Of a stretch of DNA of 64,000 bases, positions 16,055-24,797 are shown piece by piece (the first letter of the stretch is position 1; each line of letters starts with the position of its first letter). Origin of the DNA: Candidatus Hydrogenedentota bacterium (GTDB lineage: Bacteria > Hydrogenedentota > Hydrogenedentia > Hydrogenedentales > SLHB01); NCBI GenBank assembly GCA_029552745.1, contig JAKPDK010000167.1:261973-325972 (forward strand), given 5' to 3'. Both the position numbers and the translations under genes were made by a program. The notes beneath the pieces are model-generated. The model was not told the origin of the DNA, did no database searches, and saw only the letters and a list, made by a program, of their open reading frames with translations.

Positions 16055-16711
16055 ATGGGCAGAAAAACACAGGGGGAACTGTTGAAGCACGTTCTGCTAG
16101 AACGTCTGATGCACTATTACTATTTTCTTGGAGAACGCCCCGGGGAGGATAGCCCCGAAACGGTTTCCAGCGGGCAAATCGCGAAATTCCTGAACATGGA
16201 TGACACGCTCGTGCGTAAAGATCTTGCGGCTTTGGGTGTTCGTGGGCATCCCCGCATCGGTTTCAAAACACACGAGGTGCTTGCTGCGATCCGCAATGTA
16301 TTAGGTTTTGAGAAGACAAACAAAGCCATCGTGGTAGGCGCCGGAAGATTAGGGGGAGCCCTCGCGGCATACTCGGGATTTTCCAAATGCAGCCTTTTCA
16401 TCGTTGCGGCATTTGATAGCGATCCGCAGAAACAGGGTTCGGTCCTTGCGGGCACGGTAGTGCAACCGATGGAAAACCTCGAAGCGGTGATCCAACGGCA
16501 CAATGTGCGTCTGGCGATTCTGACGGTGCCTGCTGACCCTGCGCAGGAGATTGCCGATCGACTTGTCCGAGCGGGCATCCGAGCCATCTGGAACTTTGCA
16601 CCCAAGGCATTGGTGGTACCTTCGGGTGTGGTCGTTCGGCATGAGCATATTGTGGCGGGTTTGGCGGAACTTGCCTACCACCTCAAAAATATCGCAGAAC
16701 AAGAGACGTAA
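16055..16711 (+). CDS. rex: Redox-sensing transcriptional repressor Rex
   Basis: A 218-residue DNA-binding protein, the usual length for Rex. The winged helix covers about residues 10-75 with VSSGQIAKFLNMDDTLVRKDL as the recognition region. The Rossmann fold starts with VVGAGRLGGALAAY (GxGxxG at 95-100), followed by AAFDSDPQKQG, ILTVPADPAQE and IWNFAPKALVVP, all family hallmarks. Rex releases DNA when NADH rises relative to NAD+. The start at 16055 is chosen because it fits family length and follows the hydE stop by one base; an in-frame extension overlapping hydE is possible but not needed. The palindrome at 4782-4805 is its likely operator. Confidence 0.93.
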   Translation: MGRKTQGELLKHVLLERLMHYYYFLGERPGEDSPETVSSGQIAKFLNMDDTLVRKDLAALGVRGHPRIGFKTHEVLAAIRNVLGFEKTNKAIVVGAGRLGGALAAYSGFSKCSLFIVAAFDSDPQKQGSVLAGTVVQPMENLEAVIQRHNVRLAILTVPADPAQEIADRLVRAGIRAIWNFAPKALVVPSGVVVRHEHIVAGLAELAYHLKNIAEQET

Positions 16712-16732
16712 CAAGTTTTTCGGCTTCTTTTT

Positions 16733-17998
16733 CTAACCTTGATGCGCAACGATCTGTCCCTGTCCGGAGGCGGTAGGAAGGACATTGCAGATTCGCAGTG
16801 TTCCGTCGTTCTCAACAAAGAGATACCAAGCTGAACCGTCGAAGGAATGAAGTCGGATGCATCCGGGAGCGCTCGTACCGGAACCCTGGACCGCCGCAAT
16901 GACACCGCGTTGGGAATCGGCTATGCCGCTTTCAATCGTTCCCCCGAGAACCGAGAGGCCACCCGCAATCACCTGATTTTGAAATGTTGGCACTAGTTCC
17001 GTGGAAAGCAAATAGAATGCGCGCACTTCGTCTGCGGTGAGCGCCCGTTTCCACACGGCAGTTTCGTCGAGTATCCCCGAGAAGAATTGGGCGGCGCCGT
17101 TTGCAGACGCCACGTAGAAATAGCTCGCACAGGCAGAGGTGGCTGTCCGCGTGTCAACGCCGGATCCATCAAGTGCGCCATCCACGTATACACTCACCGT
17201 GCCCGCTGTATTCCACGCGGGAATTACGCTGACAAGATGATGCCACAAGCCGTCATCGATACGGGAGGTTCCTTCGACAATCATGGCAGGGGTGCTGCTG
17301 TTGCCGTGTAAACGCACTTGCGCTTTGCCGGAAACAATAGCAAGACGAGCGTACGGATAATAGGGCGCGTCCCCAACAAAACCCATAATAACTTGGGGAT
17401 CCGTTGCGAAGGTTGTAGTCTTAACCCACGCCGAAAAAGTAATGTCGCCGCCACCATAGGTTTCCGCCAACTGGGTGTTTGCGGTTCGCGCGAACCCGCC
17501 AGTACCTTGAAACTCTACTCCCCTGCCATATTTGCCGGCACATGTGTTGCCCTGGGTGTATACTTTTAAATGCTGGTTACTGCCGCTCCAGTCCAAAAAG
17601 GTATCTGCTACCACAGAAGTATTAACTGTCTTTGTTGACTCGAAATGACACAAAAAAACAAGGTCTTCGGTGGACACGCCCGCAGCACGATTGTGTCCGG
17701 TGAACCCGCCGTCGGCGCACAGAGTTCCTTTGAGATAAAGGGAGCCGAGTGAATACGTGTCGTTAGAGTCTAGTTGCGACGCCCGGACAGTGCCCGTTTG
17801 AATTCGTGCCCCGTTTAGTTCCCCTTGAGGATTGGTAAGAGTTTGCGGCGGATCCCCCGCGGCAATAACGCCACGTAACAGAATATCTCCGTCTGTGGTT
17901 AAGTCGCCATTGGACTCAATATTCATGCCGCCGTTTTTGGGATCCCCGTATCCGCCACCAATGCAAAGACGTTCTATATAGCGAGGAGGATTCGTCAT
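16733..17998 (-). CDS. LamG/concanavalin-like domain protein, tail-fibre-like
   Basis: A 421-residue protein without a signal peptide or membrane segment. The first 110 residues are Gly/Asn/Thr-rich repeats (SNGDLTTDGDILLRGVIAAGD) like those of phage tail-fibre or structural proteins. The middle, about 115-330, is a LamG-like jelly roll: LVFLCHFES, GRGVEFQG, FTFSAWVK-like (ITFSAWVKTTT), GLWHHLVSV, VYVDGALDGSG and ILDETAVWKRALTADEVRAFY. The C-terminal part returns to short beta repeats. LamG folds bind sugars or proteins. No other phage gene is nearby, so it is either a domesticated fibre-like gene or a surface protein with an unusual export route. It converges on the rex gene. Confidence 0.6.
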   Translation of the reverse strand: MTNPPRYIERLCIGGGYGDPKNGGMNIESNGDLTTDGDILLRGVIAAGDPPQTLTNPQGELNGARIQTGTVRASQLDSNDTYSLGSLYLKGTLCADGGFTGHNRAAGVSTEDLVFLCHFESTKTVNTSVVADTFLDWSGSNQHLKVYTQGNTCAGKYGRGVEFQGTGGFARTANTQLAETYGGGDITFSAWVKTTTFATDPQVIMGFVGDAPYYPYARLAIVSGKAQVRLHGNSSTPAMIVEGTSRIDDGLWHHLVSVIPAWNTAGTVSVYVDGALDGSGVDTRTATSACASYFYVASANGAAQFFSGILDETAVWKRALTADEVRAFYLLSTELVPTFQNQVIAGGLSVLGGTIESGIADSQRGVIAAVQGSGTSAPGCIRLHSFDGSAWYLFVENDGTLRICNVLPTASGQGQIVAHQG

Positions 17999-18236
17999 GA
18001 CTGGTATACCTTCCTTTTGGAACCGTTTCTAAAAAGATCGTGGAAACGTTGCACTTCTAGACAAACCGTGAAAAGGTAGTTTCCTCTGGTTTTTATTGAT
18101 CAAAAGGGATTCCTCCAGGAAAAACGCCCGGTGTGCGGTACGGCTGTTTTTTTGACGCAGAACATAAAGTCGGGTAGTGTAGTGAAGTTTACCGAGAGTG
18201 AAGCCAAGAAAAACGGTTAGAGGAGATGGATTCACC

Positions 18237-19268
18237 ATGAAACGCTTCAAACAAGCAAAAGACATTAAAGTAGGTGTGATTGGATATGGCGGGGCATTCA
18301 ATATGGGGCGAGGACACCTGCGCGAAATGATGCATGCGGGTATGACACCTACAGCGGTTGTGGATGTGGATAAGGAGCGGCTCAAGGTGGCACAAGAGGA
18401 TTTCCCTGGCATAGAAACCTATGCTTCTGTCTCTGAAATGTTGCGGAAATCGGACGTGCACCTTTTGGCGATCATTACTCCCCACAATACGCATGCCAAG
18501 CTCGCCATTCAATGTCTCAACGCTGGGCGCCATGTAGTGTGCGAAAAGCCTTTCGCTATCACAACGGCGGAATGCGACGCCATGATAGCGGCAGCAAAAA
18601 AGAACAAGGTGATGTTGTCTACCTATCATAACCGCCACTGGGACGGCTGCATTCTGCAGGCGTTGAAAACAATCCGTTCGGGAGCAATCGGTGATGTGGT
18701 GCGCGTGGAAGCTCATGGGGGAGGTTACGGCAAACCGGGCGACTGGTGGCGCTCGAGCAAATCTATTTCGGGTGGCATTCTGTATGATTGGGGCGTCCAC
18801 ATGCTGGAATACATGCTCCAGATAGTAAATTCGGAGATAGTGGAAGTGACGGGATTCGCCAAGACGGGTTTTTGGGCGCCCCAAACTGCTTGGAAAGAGG
18901 ATACGAACGAAGATGAAGGGTTTGCTGTCATCCGATTCAAAAACGGGACGTGGGGGTCGCTTTGCATCACGCAGATTGATTCCAACCCAAAACGCGGCAT
19001 GATCGAAGTGACAGGAACAAAAGGTTCCTACTTATTCGACGGGGGCTGGTTCGAGGTCTATACCCATTCAGGTAAGGACACCGTCATCCGTAAAGGGCAG
19101 AACCCGCCTTCGGAATGGTGGGCGTTTTATCAGAACATAGCAGAGCATCTGACGAAAGGCACTCCGCTAGTGATCACACCGGAATGGGCTCGACGTCCGA
19201 TCCACATTTTGGACCTGGCAAACCAAAGCGCCAGAAAAGGAAAAGCCTTGCCGGCGAAATACCGGTGA
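18237..19268 (+). CDS. Gfo/Idh/MocA-family oxidoreductase
   Basis: A cytoplasmic NAD(P)-dependent oxidoreductase of 343 residues acting on a sugar, inositol or related polyol. The Rossmann start is KVGVIGYGGAFNMGRGHL, a little looser than the usual GxGxxG. The cofactor and catalytic motif VCEKPFA holds the conserved Lys of the EKP triplet, and GGILYDWGVHMLE supplies the conserved Asp and His of the active site. The ATG at 18237 is preceded by AGAGGAG; a longer frame begins 39 bases earlier but lacks a ribosome site. It is followed by an unrelated TrkA_C protein. The exact substrate cannot be told from sequence. Confidence 0.88.
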   Translation: MKRFKQAKDIKVGVIGYGGAFNMGRGHLREMMHAGMTPTAVVDVDKERLKVAQEDFPGIETYASVSEMLRKSDVHLLAIITPHNTHAKLAIQCLNAGRHVVCEKPFAITTAECDAMIAAAKKNKVMLSTYHNRHWDGCILQALKTIRSGAIGDVVRVEAHGGGYGKPGDWWRSSKSISGGILYDWGVHMLEYMLQIVNSEIVEVTGFAKTGFWAPQTAWKEDTNEDEGFAVIRFKNGTWGSLCITQIDSNPKRGMIEVTGTKGSYLFDGGWFEVYTHSGKDTVIRKGQNPPSEWWAFYQNIAEHLTKGTPLVITPEWARRPIHILDLANQSARKGKALPAKYR

Positions 19269-19326
19269 AGCGCGGAGTCTACCCGGAAAAAGCTACGACG
19301 GTTATTGGTAGGAGGTATCGGGATAT

Positions 19327-20172
19327 ATGAGTGCACTGGCGGGAATCATCACCCTATTGAGTACGGTGGGGCTGGGTCTACTCATCACCCGTATTGCAAC
19401 CGTCGCTCTGATGTTCACCGGCGTTTCCAAAGATTTGGCTCGGTTCCAAGCGCGTTCAGCATTTACTTGCTGCGGCTTCACCACGTCTGAGTCGGAACGC
19501 CTGATGGATCACCCGGTACGTCGGCGCATCGTCATGCTGCTGATGCTTCTCGGTAACGGCGTCGTCGTGATGGCAATTTCCTCCCTGATTCCCGTATTTC
19601 TTGACACGGGACAAGAAGGCTTCCGAACCCAAGAATTAGCCGCTCGAATTTTATTGTTGATGGCGGGTATCGCGGTGATTTGGGCAATTTCGATTAGTAA
19701 ATGGATCGATAAGCGGCTTTCAGCCATCATCGCCTGGGCATTGCGAAAATTCACCCATCTCGATGTGCAAGATTACCATTCCTTGCTGCGTCTCTCGGAA
19801 GGCTACTCGGTCACAGAGCTCTCCGCTCGAGAAGGTGCATGGATGGTGGGCAAAAGTTTGAGCACCTTGCGCCTTGCTGATGAAGGAGTTCAAGTGTTGG
19901 GTATCCGGCGCTCAAGCGGCGAATATGTGGGGACACCCACGGGCACGACCTACATTCGTAACGGAGACACGCTGCTGGTATACGGACGGGCTGACCAACT
20001 GGTCGAGTTAGAAAATCGCAAAGCTGGCCCAGAAGGTGATCAAGAACATGAGCGGCGAAGGTTGCAGCAGCAAGCGGCCATCGAAGAACAACAGAACCAA
20101 GACAGGCGAAGAGGGCGAAACGCCACGCCGACAACACCAACGAATTCAATGGAAGAACCCTCAGTCGGCTGA
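19327..20172 (+). CDS. Membrane protein with TrkA_C (RCK_C) domain
   Basis: A 281-residue protein. The N-terminal third has about three transmembrane helices (LAGIITLLSTVGLGLLI, MLLMLLGNGVVVMAISSLIP, ARILLLMAGIAVIWAI). Residues about 150-230 form a TrkA_C/RCK_C-type domain (VTELSAREGAWMVGKSL, YIRNGDTLLVYGRADQLVEL), a ligand-binding module of potassium channels and transporters. The last 45 residues are highly charged and Gln/Arg-rich. The ATG follows AGGAGG by about ten bases. It lacks a pore-forming domain, so it may be a regulatory subunit or a stand-alone sensor. The 3' end overlaps the convergent hydrolase gene by 12 bases. Confidence 0.75.
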   Translation: MSALAGIITLLSTVGLGLLITRIATVALMFTGVSKDLARFQARSAFTCCGFTTSESERLMDHPVRRRIVMLLMLLGNGVVVMAISSLIPVFLDTGQEGFRTQELAARILLLMAGIAVIWAISISKWIDKRLSAIIAWALRKFTHLDVQDYHSLLRLSEGYSVTELSAREGAWMVGKSLSTLRLADEGVQVLGIRRSSGEYVGTPTGTTYIRNGDTLLVYGRADQLVELENRKAGPEGDQEHERRRLQQQAAIEEQQNQDRRRGRNATPTTPTNSMEEPSVG

Positions 20173-20952
20173 TCGGAGTTGCGCTAACAGACCATACAGT
20201 TCGGGACGACGATCCGCAAGATGGTTGTCGTCCCGGGCTTTTTCTAAATCAATATCCACGATCAATACGCCCAGCTCATCGGACCGCTCTTGAGCGATAA
20301 TATGCCCGGCTGGATCGGTGACGAGACTTAAGCGGGGATGCGCGAACGCGATAAAACACTGGTTTTCGAAGGCACGCGTCCGCATCATGGCTTCATTAAG
20401 ACTGTTGTAGAAACCATAGGTGGGGTTCAGAATAAGTCGCGCTCCTTGAAGTCGCAACACGCGCGCGGTCTCGGGCCAACGCCGATCAGCGCAAATCATT
20501 ATGCCCACAGGACCCCAGGGCGTTTGCCATACGGGGAGCTTATCGCCCGGCGTGTATTGTAAATCGTGCTTTTGAAGGTGGGTCTTATGGTAGATGCCTA
20601 TGCGAGCCCCGTCGGCGCCCCACAGCCCCGCAGCATTATATATTTTTCCATTCTCTAATGATGTAAAACCGAAACAAAGATGCAGACCTTGTTCCTTCGC
20701 GACGTTTGCCACCCGTCGAAGGAAAAGGCTGTCGTCGAGTTGCTGCGCGACGCTGCGCAAGCGCTCCACGGTGGACTCCGGATCGGCTGCCGCGTATCCG
20801 TCGAGCCAACATTCCGGCGTTACCAAGATATCCGGCGAATGCGGTGCTGCTCTTTGAACGGCTTCCACAAATGTCTTCAGGTTTTCTTCGAGATTCCATT
20901 TTTGTGGAATCCCATGTATGAGCCCAAGGCGAACAACTTGAGTCGGAGCCAT
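20161..20952 (-). CDS. Carbon-nitrogen hydrolase (nitrilase superfamily)
   Basis: A 263-residue cytoplasmic amidohydrolase. The catalytic Glu lies in ILVTPECWLDGY, the Lys in YHKTHLQKHD and the nucleophilic Cys in VGIMICADRRWPE, the complete Glu-Lys-Cys triad of the superfamily. The order and spacing are normal and the length is typical of single-domain members such as omega-amidases and N-carbamoyl hydrolases. The substrate is not predictable by eye. It overlaps the 3' end of the TrkA_C gene and lies downstream of a repeat-rich spacer, so it is probably expressed from its own promoter. Confidence 0.88.
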   Translation of the reverse strand: MAPTQVVRLGLIHGIPQKWNLEENLKTFVEAVQRAAPHSPDILVTPECWLDGYAAADPESTVERLRSVAQQLDDSLFLRRVANVAKEQGLHLCFGFTSLENGKIYNAAGLWGADGARIGIYHKTHLQKHDLQYTPGDKLPVWQTPWGPVGIMICADRRWPETARVLRLQGARLILNPTYGFYNSLNEAMMRTRAFENQCFIAFAHPRLSLVTDPAGHIIAQERSDELGVLIVDIDLEKARDDNHLADRRPELYGLLAQLRSAD

Positions 20953-21093
20953 AATGAATGATCTCCCGATGCTACAGGTGTACGCATCATGTTATATCTC
21001 TTTGCCTTGAGTTCTCATCTTCTGACCGACAAACAGAGAGGAACGTGAAGACAATATAGAAGCGAGGAATTCTCTTGTGCTGGGTCCCCAGCC

Positions 21094-21240
21094 TGTCATT
21101 GCGAGGAGTGCCCCGAGGCACGACGCGGCAGTCCCCTCGGGGAGCCGGAGACAACCGCCCCGATGCCCGAGGCAATCTTGCGCTGCGCGGATGAGGGGAT
21201 TGCTTCGTCGCGTCGAAGACTCCGCTCTTCGTAATGACAA
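21094..21240. repeat. 147-bp inverted-repeat element, copy B
   Basis: Starts TGTCATTGCGAGGAG and ends with the inverted form TCTTCGTAATGACA; the inner pair GCAGTCCCC and GGGGATTGC is also present, in a slightly diverged form. Same family as the copies at 4349, 33908, 52303 and 54873. Confidence 0.85.
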
Positions 21241-21278
21241 CCCGGGGCTATGCGGGGAAAGAGGATAAGGAGGGCGTG

Positions 21279-21368
21279 GCATGCCTCGCCCCTACGAGGG
21301 AAAGACCTTGAACGTGGCGGGCAAAAAAGGAAATCAAAATGCATGCCTCGGGCCTACGGGGAAAGACC
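21279..21368. repeat. Imperfect direct repeat pair
   Basis: GCATGCCTCGCCCCTACGAG at 21279 and GCATGCCTCGGGCCTACGGG at 21341, each followed by GGAAAGACC or a close variant, form a direct repeat with a period of about 62 bases. It abuts repeat copy B and may be a remnant of another small mobile or palindromic element. Confidence 0.6.
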
Positions 21369-21422
21369 AGGGGCGATGGGCGGGAGGGGCAGGTCCTGTA
21401 CAGGGAAGTGGCTGGCTTTGCC

Positions 21423-22823
21423 TTAGGTAGTCGGCTTTTCTTGCCGAGGATTTTGTTTATCTACCGAATTGCTTTCGTTCTGCGATTTGGACGGCTTTTC
21501 CATCGTCTCACGTCTAGCTCGGAAAGTTTCCAGTCTCTTTTTGAACTCCAATTCTTTTCCGCGGTCGGTTGGATGGTAATACGTACCGGGTGGAACTCCG
21601 TAGTCCTGTACCACAAAACCGTCATCATAATTATGTGCATATTGGTAGCCTTGCCCACGACCCAACCGCGTTGCTCCGGGATAGTGCGCATCTTGCAGAT
21701 GCACCGGCACAGCGACCGTTTTACCTTCTTGCACATCCTTTCGCGCAGCAGCAATACCCGCATAAGCCGCGTTACTCTTTGGGGCACATGCCACGTATGT
21801 GGTGGCGTGAGCCAAGATAATTTGCGCTTCAGGCATACCCACCAATTCGCAGGCTTGAAATGCCGCCGTAGCAACAACAAGCGCCATGGGATCCGCATTA
21901 CCGACGTCTTCGGACGCCGCAATACAGATCCGACGGGCAATAAAACGAGGGTCTTCGCCCGCCTCGAGCATATAAGCCAACCAATACAACGCCGAATCCG
22001 GATCGGTCCCACGCATACTTTTGATGAACGCCGATGCCGCGTCGTAATGTTCATCCCCCGTACCGTCATAATGCACCAGTTTGCGGGGAAGCGATTCCAC
22101 GGCGGTCGCCAGGTCAATATGAATTTTGTTTTCACACGGTGGCGTAGTCAGCATGGCGATTTCCAAGGCGTTCAGGGCGCGGCGCGCATCGCCCTCCGCG
22201 TACACCGCGAAATGACGCAACGCGTCATCATCCGCGGTGACTTCAATTTCTGGAAGTCCCCGTTGCGGATGGGTCAATGCCCGTTTCAGTAAAACGACCA
22301 ACGTGTCTTCATCGAGACGTTTTAACTCAAAAACCTGGGAACGGGACAACAACGGCGCCGTGACGGAGAAAAATGGGTTTTGCGTGGTGGCGCCGATCAG
22401 GACGATGTTTCCATTCTCTACGTCCGGCAACAATGCGTCTTGTTGGGCACGGTTAAACCGATGGATTTCATCGATAAAAACGATCGTCCTGCGATTTTCC
22501 AGCGCGCGGCGTTGTCTTGCCGCTTCTGTTAGCCGCCGTATGTCGGCAACACCGGACATGACAGCATTGAGCGTTTCAAATGCCGCATGGGTATGGAGTG
22601 CAATGATACGTGCTAATGCCGTTTTCCCCGATCCGGGGGGTCCATAAAGGATCAATGAGGTGAGGCGATCGGCTTCGATGGCACGTCGAAGCACTTTTCC
22701 CTTGCCAAGAATATGGTCTTGGCCAAGAAGTTCGTCCAGGGTACGGGGCGCAACCCGACGTGCCAATGGGGCATCTTTTCGAGCCCGATCACTGGCCGCA
22801 TGTTGAAAGAGGTCATCCGTCAT
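21423..22823 (-). CDS. rarA: RarA/MgsA replication-associated AAA+ ATPase
   Basis: A cytoplasmic AAA+ ATPase of 466 residues acting at stalled replication forks. It begins PLARRVAPRTLDELLGQDHILG, the family signature. Walker A is YGPPGSGKTAL, Walker B is VFIDEIHRFN and sensor 1 is GATTQNPFF; the C-terminal tetramerisation part includes the typical AYMLEAGEDPRFIARR and YPGATRLGRGQGYQYAHN. The last 40 residues are a polar, Lys/Gln-rich tail. I use the ATG at 22823; a TTG 18 bases upstream in frame is possible. Its neighbour upstream is the symporter gene on the same strand, 45 bases away. Confidence 0.94.
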   Translation of the reverse strand: MTDDLFQHAASDRARKDAPLARRVAPRTLDELLGQDHILGKGKVLRRAIEADRLTSLILYGPPGSGKTALARIIALHTHAAFETLNAVMSGVADIRRLTEAARQRRALENRRTIVFIDEIHRFNRAQQDALLPDVENGNIVLIGATTQNPFFSVTAPLLSRSQVFELKRLDEDTLVVLLKRALTHPQRGLPEIEVTADDDALRHFAVYAEGDARRALNALEIAMLTTPPCENKIHIDLATAVESLPRKLVHYDGTGDEHYDAASAFIKSMRGTDPDSALYWLAYMLEAGEDPRFIARRICIAASEDVGNADPMALVVATAAFQACELVGMPEAQIILAHATTYVACAPKSNAAYAGIAAARKDVQEGKTVAVPVHLQDAHYPGATRLGRGQGYQYAHNYDDGFVVQDYGVPPGTYYHPTDRGKELEFKKRLETFRARRETMEKPSKSQNESNSVDKQNPRQEKPTT

Positions 22824-22868
22824 ACCTCTATGGTACTTCAAAATGGGCTGAGAGTCACGACGAATACT

Positions 22869-24461
22869 TCATCCCAAGGGGACATTGTCTTGTGTCCAGA
22901 CAGTAAGATTTGTCAAAGATTGTGGACGACGGGAGAGTCCCAACGCCACGACATAACCCACAACAAAAAACAGCAAGTGTCCCGCGACGCCCGTGTAGTA
23001 CGTGTTCAAAGGCAATCGAAGAAACGACGGTATCTGGAGAAACGCCGGAAGCGTCTTATCCAACTCCTGCCATGTCGCATAGGTTGTCCAGAGGGCTGTA
23101 AAAACGATCGCGACGATGACAGCACGTTCATCAACCCGCGTTGTGAAAAACCCTAGGAAATACAGTCCCAACATGCCGCCGGCCATAAGCGCCCCAATCT
23201 TTACCGAGGCATCCGACAGAGTTTCCCCGCCCGAGTACAGAAATACCCACGCCCCGACAATCATCAACACCGATGCGGCAATGGATATCCAACGCGCCAC
23301 GCGGAGGTAGTGGGTATCATCGCGTTTTTTCACTAAGTGCCTGCGATAAAGGTCAACCACCGAAACGGTGGCTATTGCGTTGATACTGGAGTCGAGCGAA
23401 GACATCGCGGCGGCAAAAATGGCTGCTAGAATCAGCCCCACCAATCCGGGTGGCATACAAGTGGCAATGAAATGAGGGAGTATGGCTTCCGCCTTTTCGC
23501 CGCCAGTCAACATTGCCAGAGCCCTATCGTCTGGAAATGCTTTGTAATAGACATAAAGCGCCGTACCAAGCACACGGAAGAAGGTCCAAATGAACATGCT
23601 GCCTACTAGACAAATGAAGATGGCTTTTCTTGCTTCGCGTGCGGTACTGGAGGCGCAGTAACGTTGCACCACGTTTTGGTTGCAGGCATATTCGGTCAGA
23701 TAATGCGTCAGACCTACAAAAAAAATCATCAACCCCGTTTTCTCTGTGATGGAAAATCGCCAAGCATTGTCCGCAACACTACCATCTTTTAGCAGATCTA
23801 CAAAGGCAAACTTGTGGTCTGCCCACCCCACAGAAAACACTTGGAAGATACCCCCAGGTAGAGCCGAAACCACCGCCATGAAACACAAGACCGCACCGAC
23901 TCCAAGAAGGACTGTCTGAATAACATCGGTCCAAACGACCGCCTCGATACCACCCGCCACTGTGTACGCCGCAACCACGACCCCGCAAACAAATACGGCC
24001 CATATGGGAGAAATTCCTGTCACTGTCGCCATCATTACCCCCAACAGATAAAGAATCATTGCGAGACGGGTTACTTGGGAAATTAGGAACGCGACTGCAC
24101 CATAAACCCGGGTAAAAGGTCCAAACCGATGTTCCAAATACTCAAATGCGGATGTGGTGCGTGTACGCCGGTAAAAGGCTAGAAAGATATAAGCGCCTGC
24201 AAACGCTGCAAAGGGTAAACCAAGTCCAAACGTATACCGCATCCACGTAGTTTTGTACGCGTCCGCTGGCATGGCCAAGAACGACTGCGAGCTGATCGAC
24301 GTACCCACCAAAGAGAGACCTATCGCCCAACCCGGCATTTGACGGTTTCCCACAAAATACTCTTCCGTCGAGGTGTTTCGCTTGGCAAAATAGGCCCCCA
24401 TCCACGTCATACCGGCAAAATAGGCAATTATGACAGCCCAATCCCAACCGCTAATCTGCAT
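22869..24461 (-). CDS. Sodium:solute symporter (SSS family)
   Basis: An integral membrane carrier of 530 residues with about 13-14 hydrophobic helices, the LeuT-like layout of the SSS family. Recognisable parts are STEEYFVGNRQMPGWAIGLSLVGTSISS in helix 1-2, AYTVAGGIEAVVWTDVIQ and the conserved LILAAIFAAAMSSLDSSINA near the second sodium site with its Ser residues. It would couple sodium inflow to uptake of a sugar, amino acid, nucleoside or organic acid; eukaryote-like SGLT/SMVT-type members are the closest by eye. GAGGG lies 8 bases before the ATG. The substrate is open. Confidence 0.92.
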   Translation of the reverse strand: MQISGWDWAVIIAYFAGMTWMGAYFAKRNTSTEEYFVGNRQMPGWAIGLSLVGTSISSQSFLAMPADAYKTTWMRYTFGLGLPFAAFAGAYIFLAFYRRTRTTSAFEYLEHRFGPFTRVYGAVAFLISQVTRLAMILYLLGVMMATVTGISPIWAVFVCGVVVAAYTVAGGIEAVVWTDVIQTVLLGVGAVLCFMAVVSALPGGIFQVFSVGWADHKFAFVDLLKDGSVADNAWRFSITEKTGLMIFFVGLTHYLTEYACNQNVVQRYCASSTAREARKAIFICLVGSMFIWTFFRVLGTALYVYYKAFPDDRALAMLTGGEKAEAILPHFIATCMPPGLVGLILAAIFAAAMSSLDSSINAIATVSVVDLYRRHLVKKRDDTHYLRVARWISIAASVLMIVGAWVFLYSGGETLSDASVKIGALMAGGMLGLYFLGFFTTRVDERAVIVAIVFTALWTTYATWQELDKTLPAFLQIPSFLRLPLNTYYTGVAGHLLFFVVGYVVALGLSRRPQSLTNLTVWTQDNVPLG

Positions 24462-24797
24462 TTATTTGTCCCTCCCGCGACGGTGAATGATAACAACTTG
24501 GGTTACATCCGCCTTGTGTGACTTTCATAGACAATGTTGTGTCGCTTGATTGTAAAAAAATAGCTGCAAAGGACTACACAATGCCCCTTACGTGCAACTG
24601 TATCAATATTCGCCTCTATGCATCAATAAGATGTTGTGTGTACTAACCTTTCGCATTTATTGGGTGGAAGAAAGAAGCTGTATGCGTGAGTTAGTTACGT
24701 TGATCTGGAGAAAAAATTTGACTTTACGTAATTCGTATCTCTCGCTATAATAGCAGTGGGGCAAAAGTGCTCAAACAGGCTGGGAGGAGTTTGTGTA
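24462..24797. other. Intergenic region before the pilus ATPase gene
   Basis: 336 bases between two divergent genes. The only assignable element is the promoter at 24723-24751. The remainder is moderately A/T-rich and shows no gene, hairpin or repeat that I can support. Confidence 0.5.
24723..24751 (+). promoter_or_regulatory. Sigma-70 promoter of the gspE/pilB gene
   Basis: A perfect -10 hexamer TATAAT (24746-24751) with a weaker -35 TTTACG (24723-24728) at the optimal 17-base spacing. It lies 46 bases upstream of the start codon of the following gene, whose Shine-Dalgarno is GGGAGGAG. Confidence 0.6.

Larger units (their letters stand above)
20953..21422. other. Repeat-rich intergenic region
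   Basis: 470 bases between the hydrolase start and the rarA stop. It holds repeat copy B at 21094-21240 and a pair of imperfect direct repeats at 21279-21368. Nothing else is recognisable, and no convincing promoter was found by eye. Confidence 0.6.

Noticed and set aside
16733-17998. Evidence of a prophage around the LamG protein
   Set aside because: No capsid, terminase, integrase or attachment-site candidates flank it; neighbours are ordinary metabolic genes.
21339-22292. Long plus-strand frame over rarA
   Set aside because: Antisense to a clear AAA+ ATPase gene and rich in Arg, His and Cys, as expected of a shadow frame.
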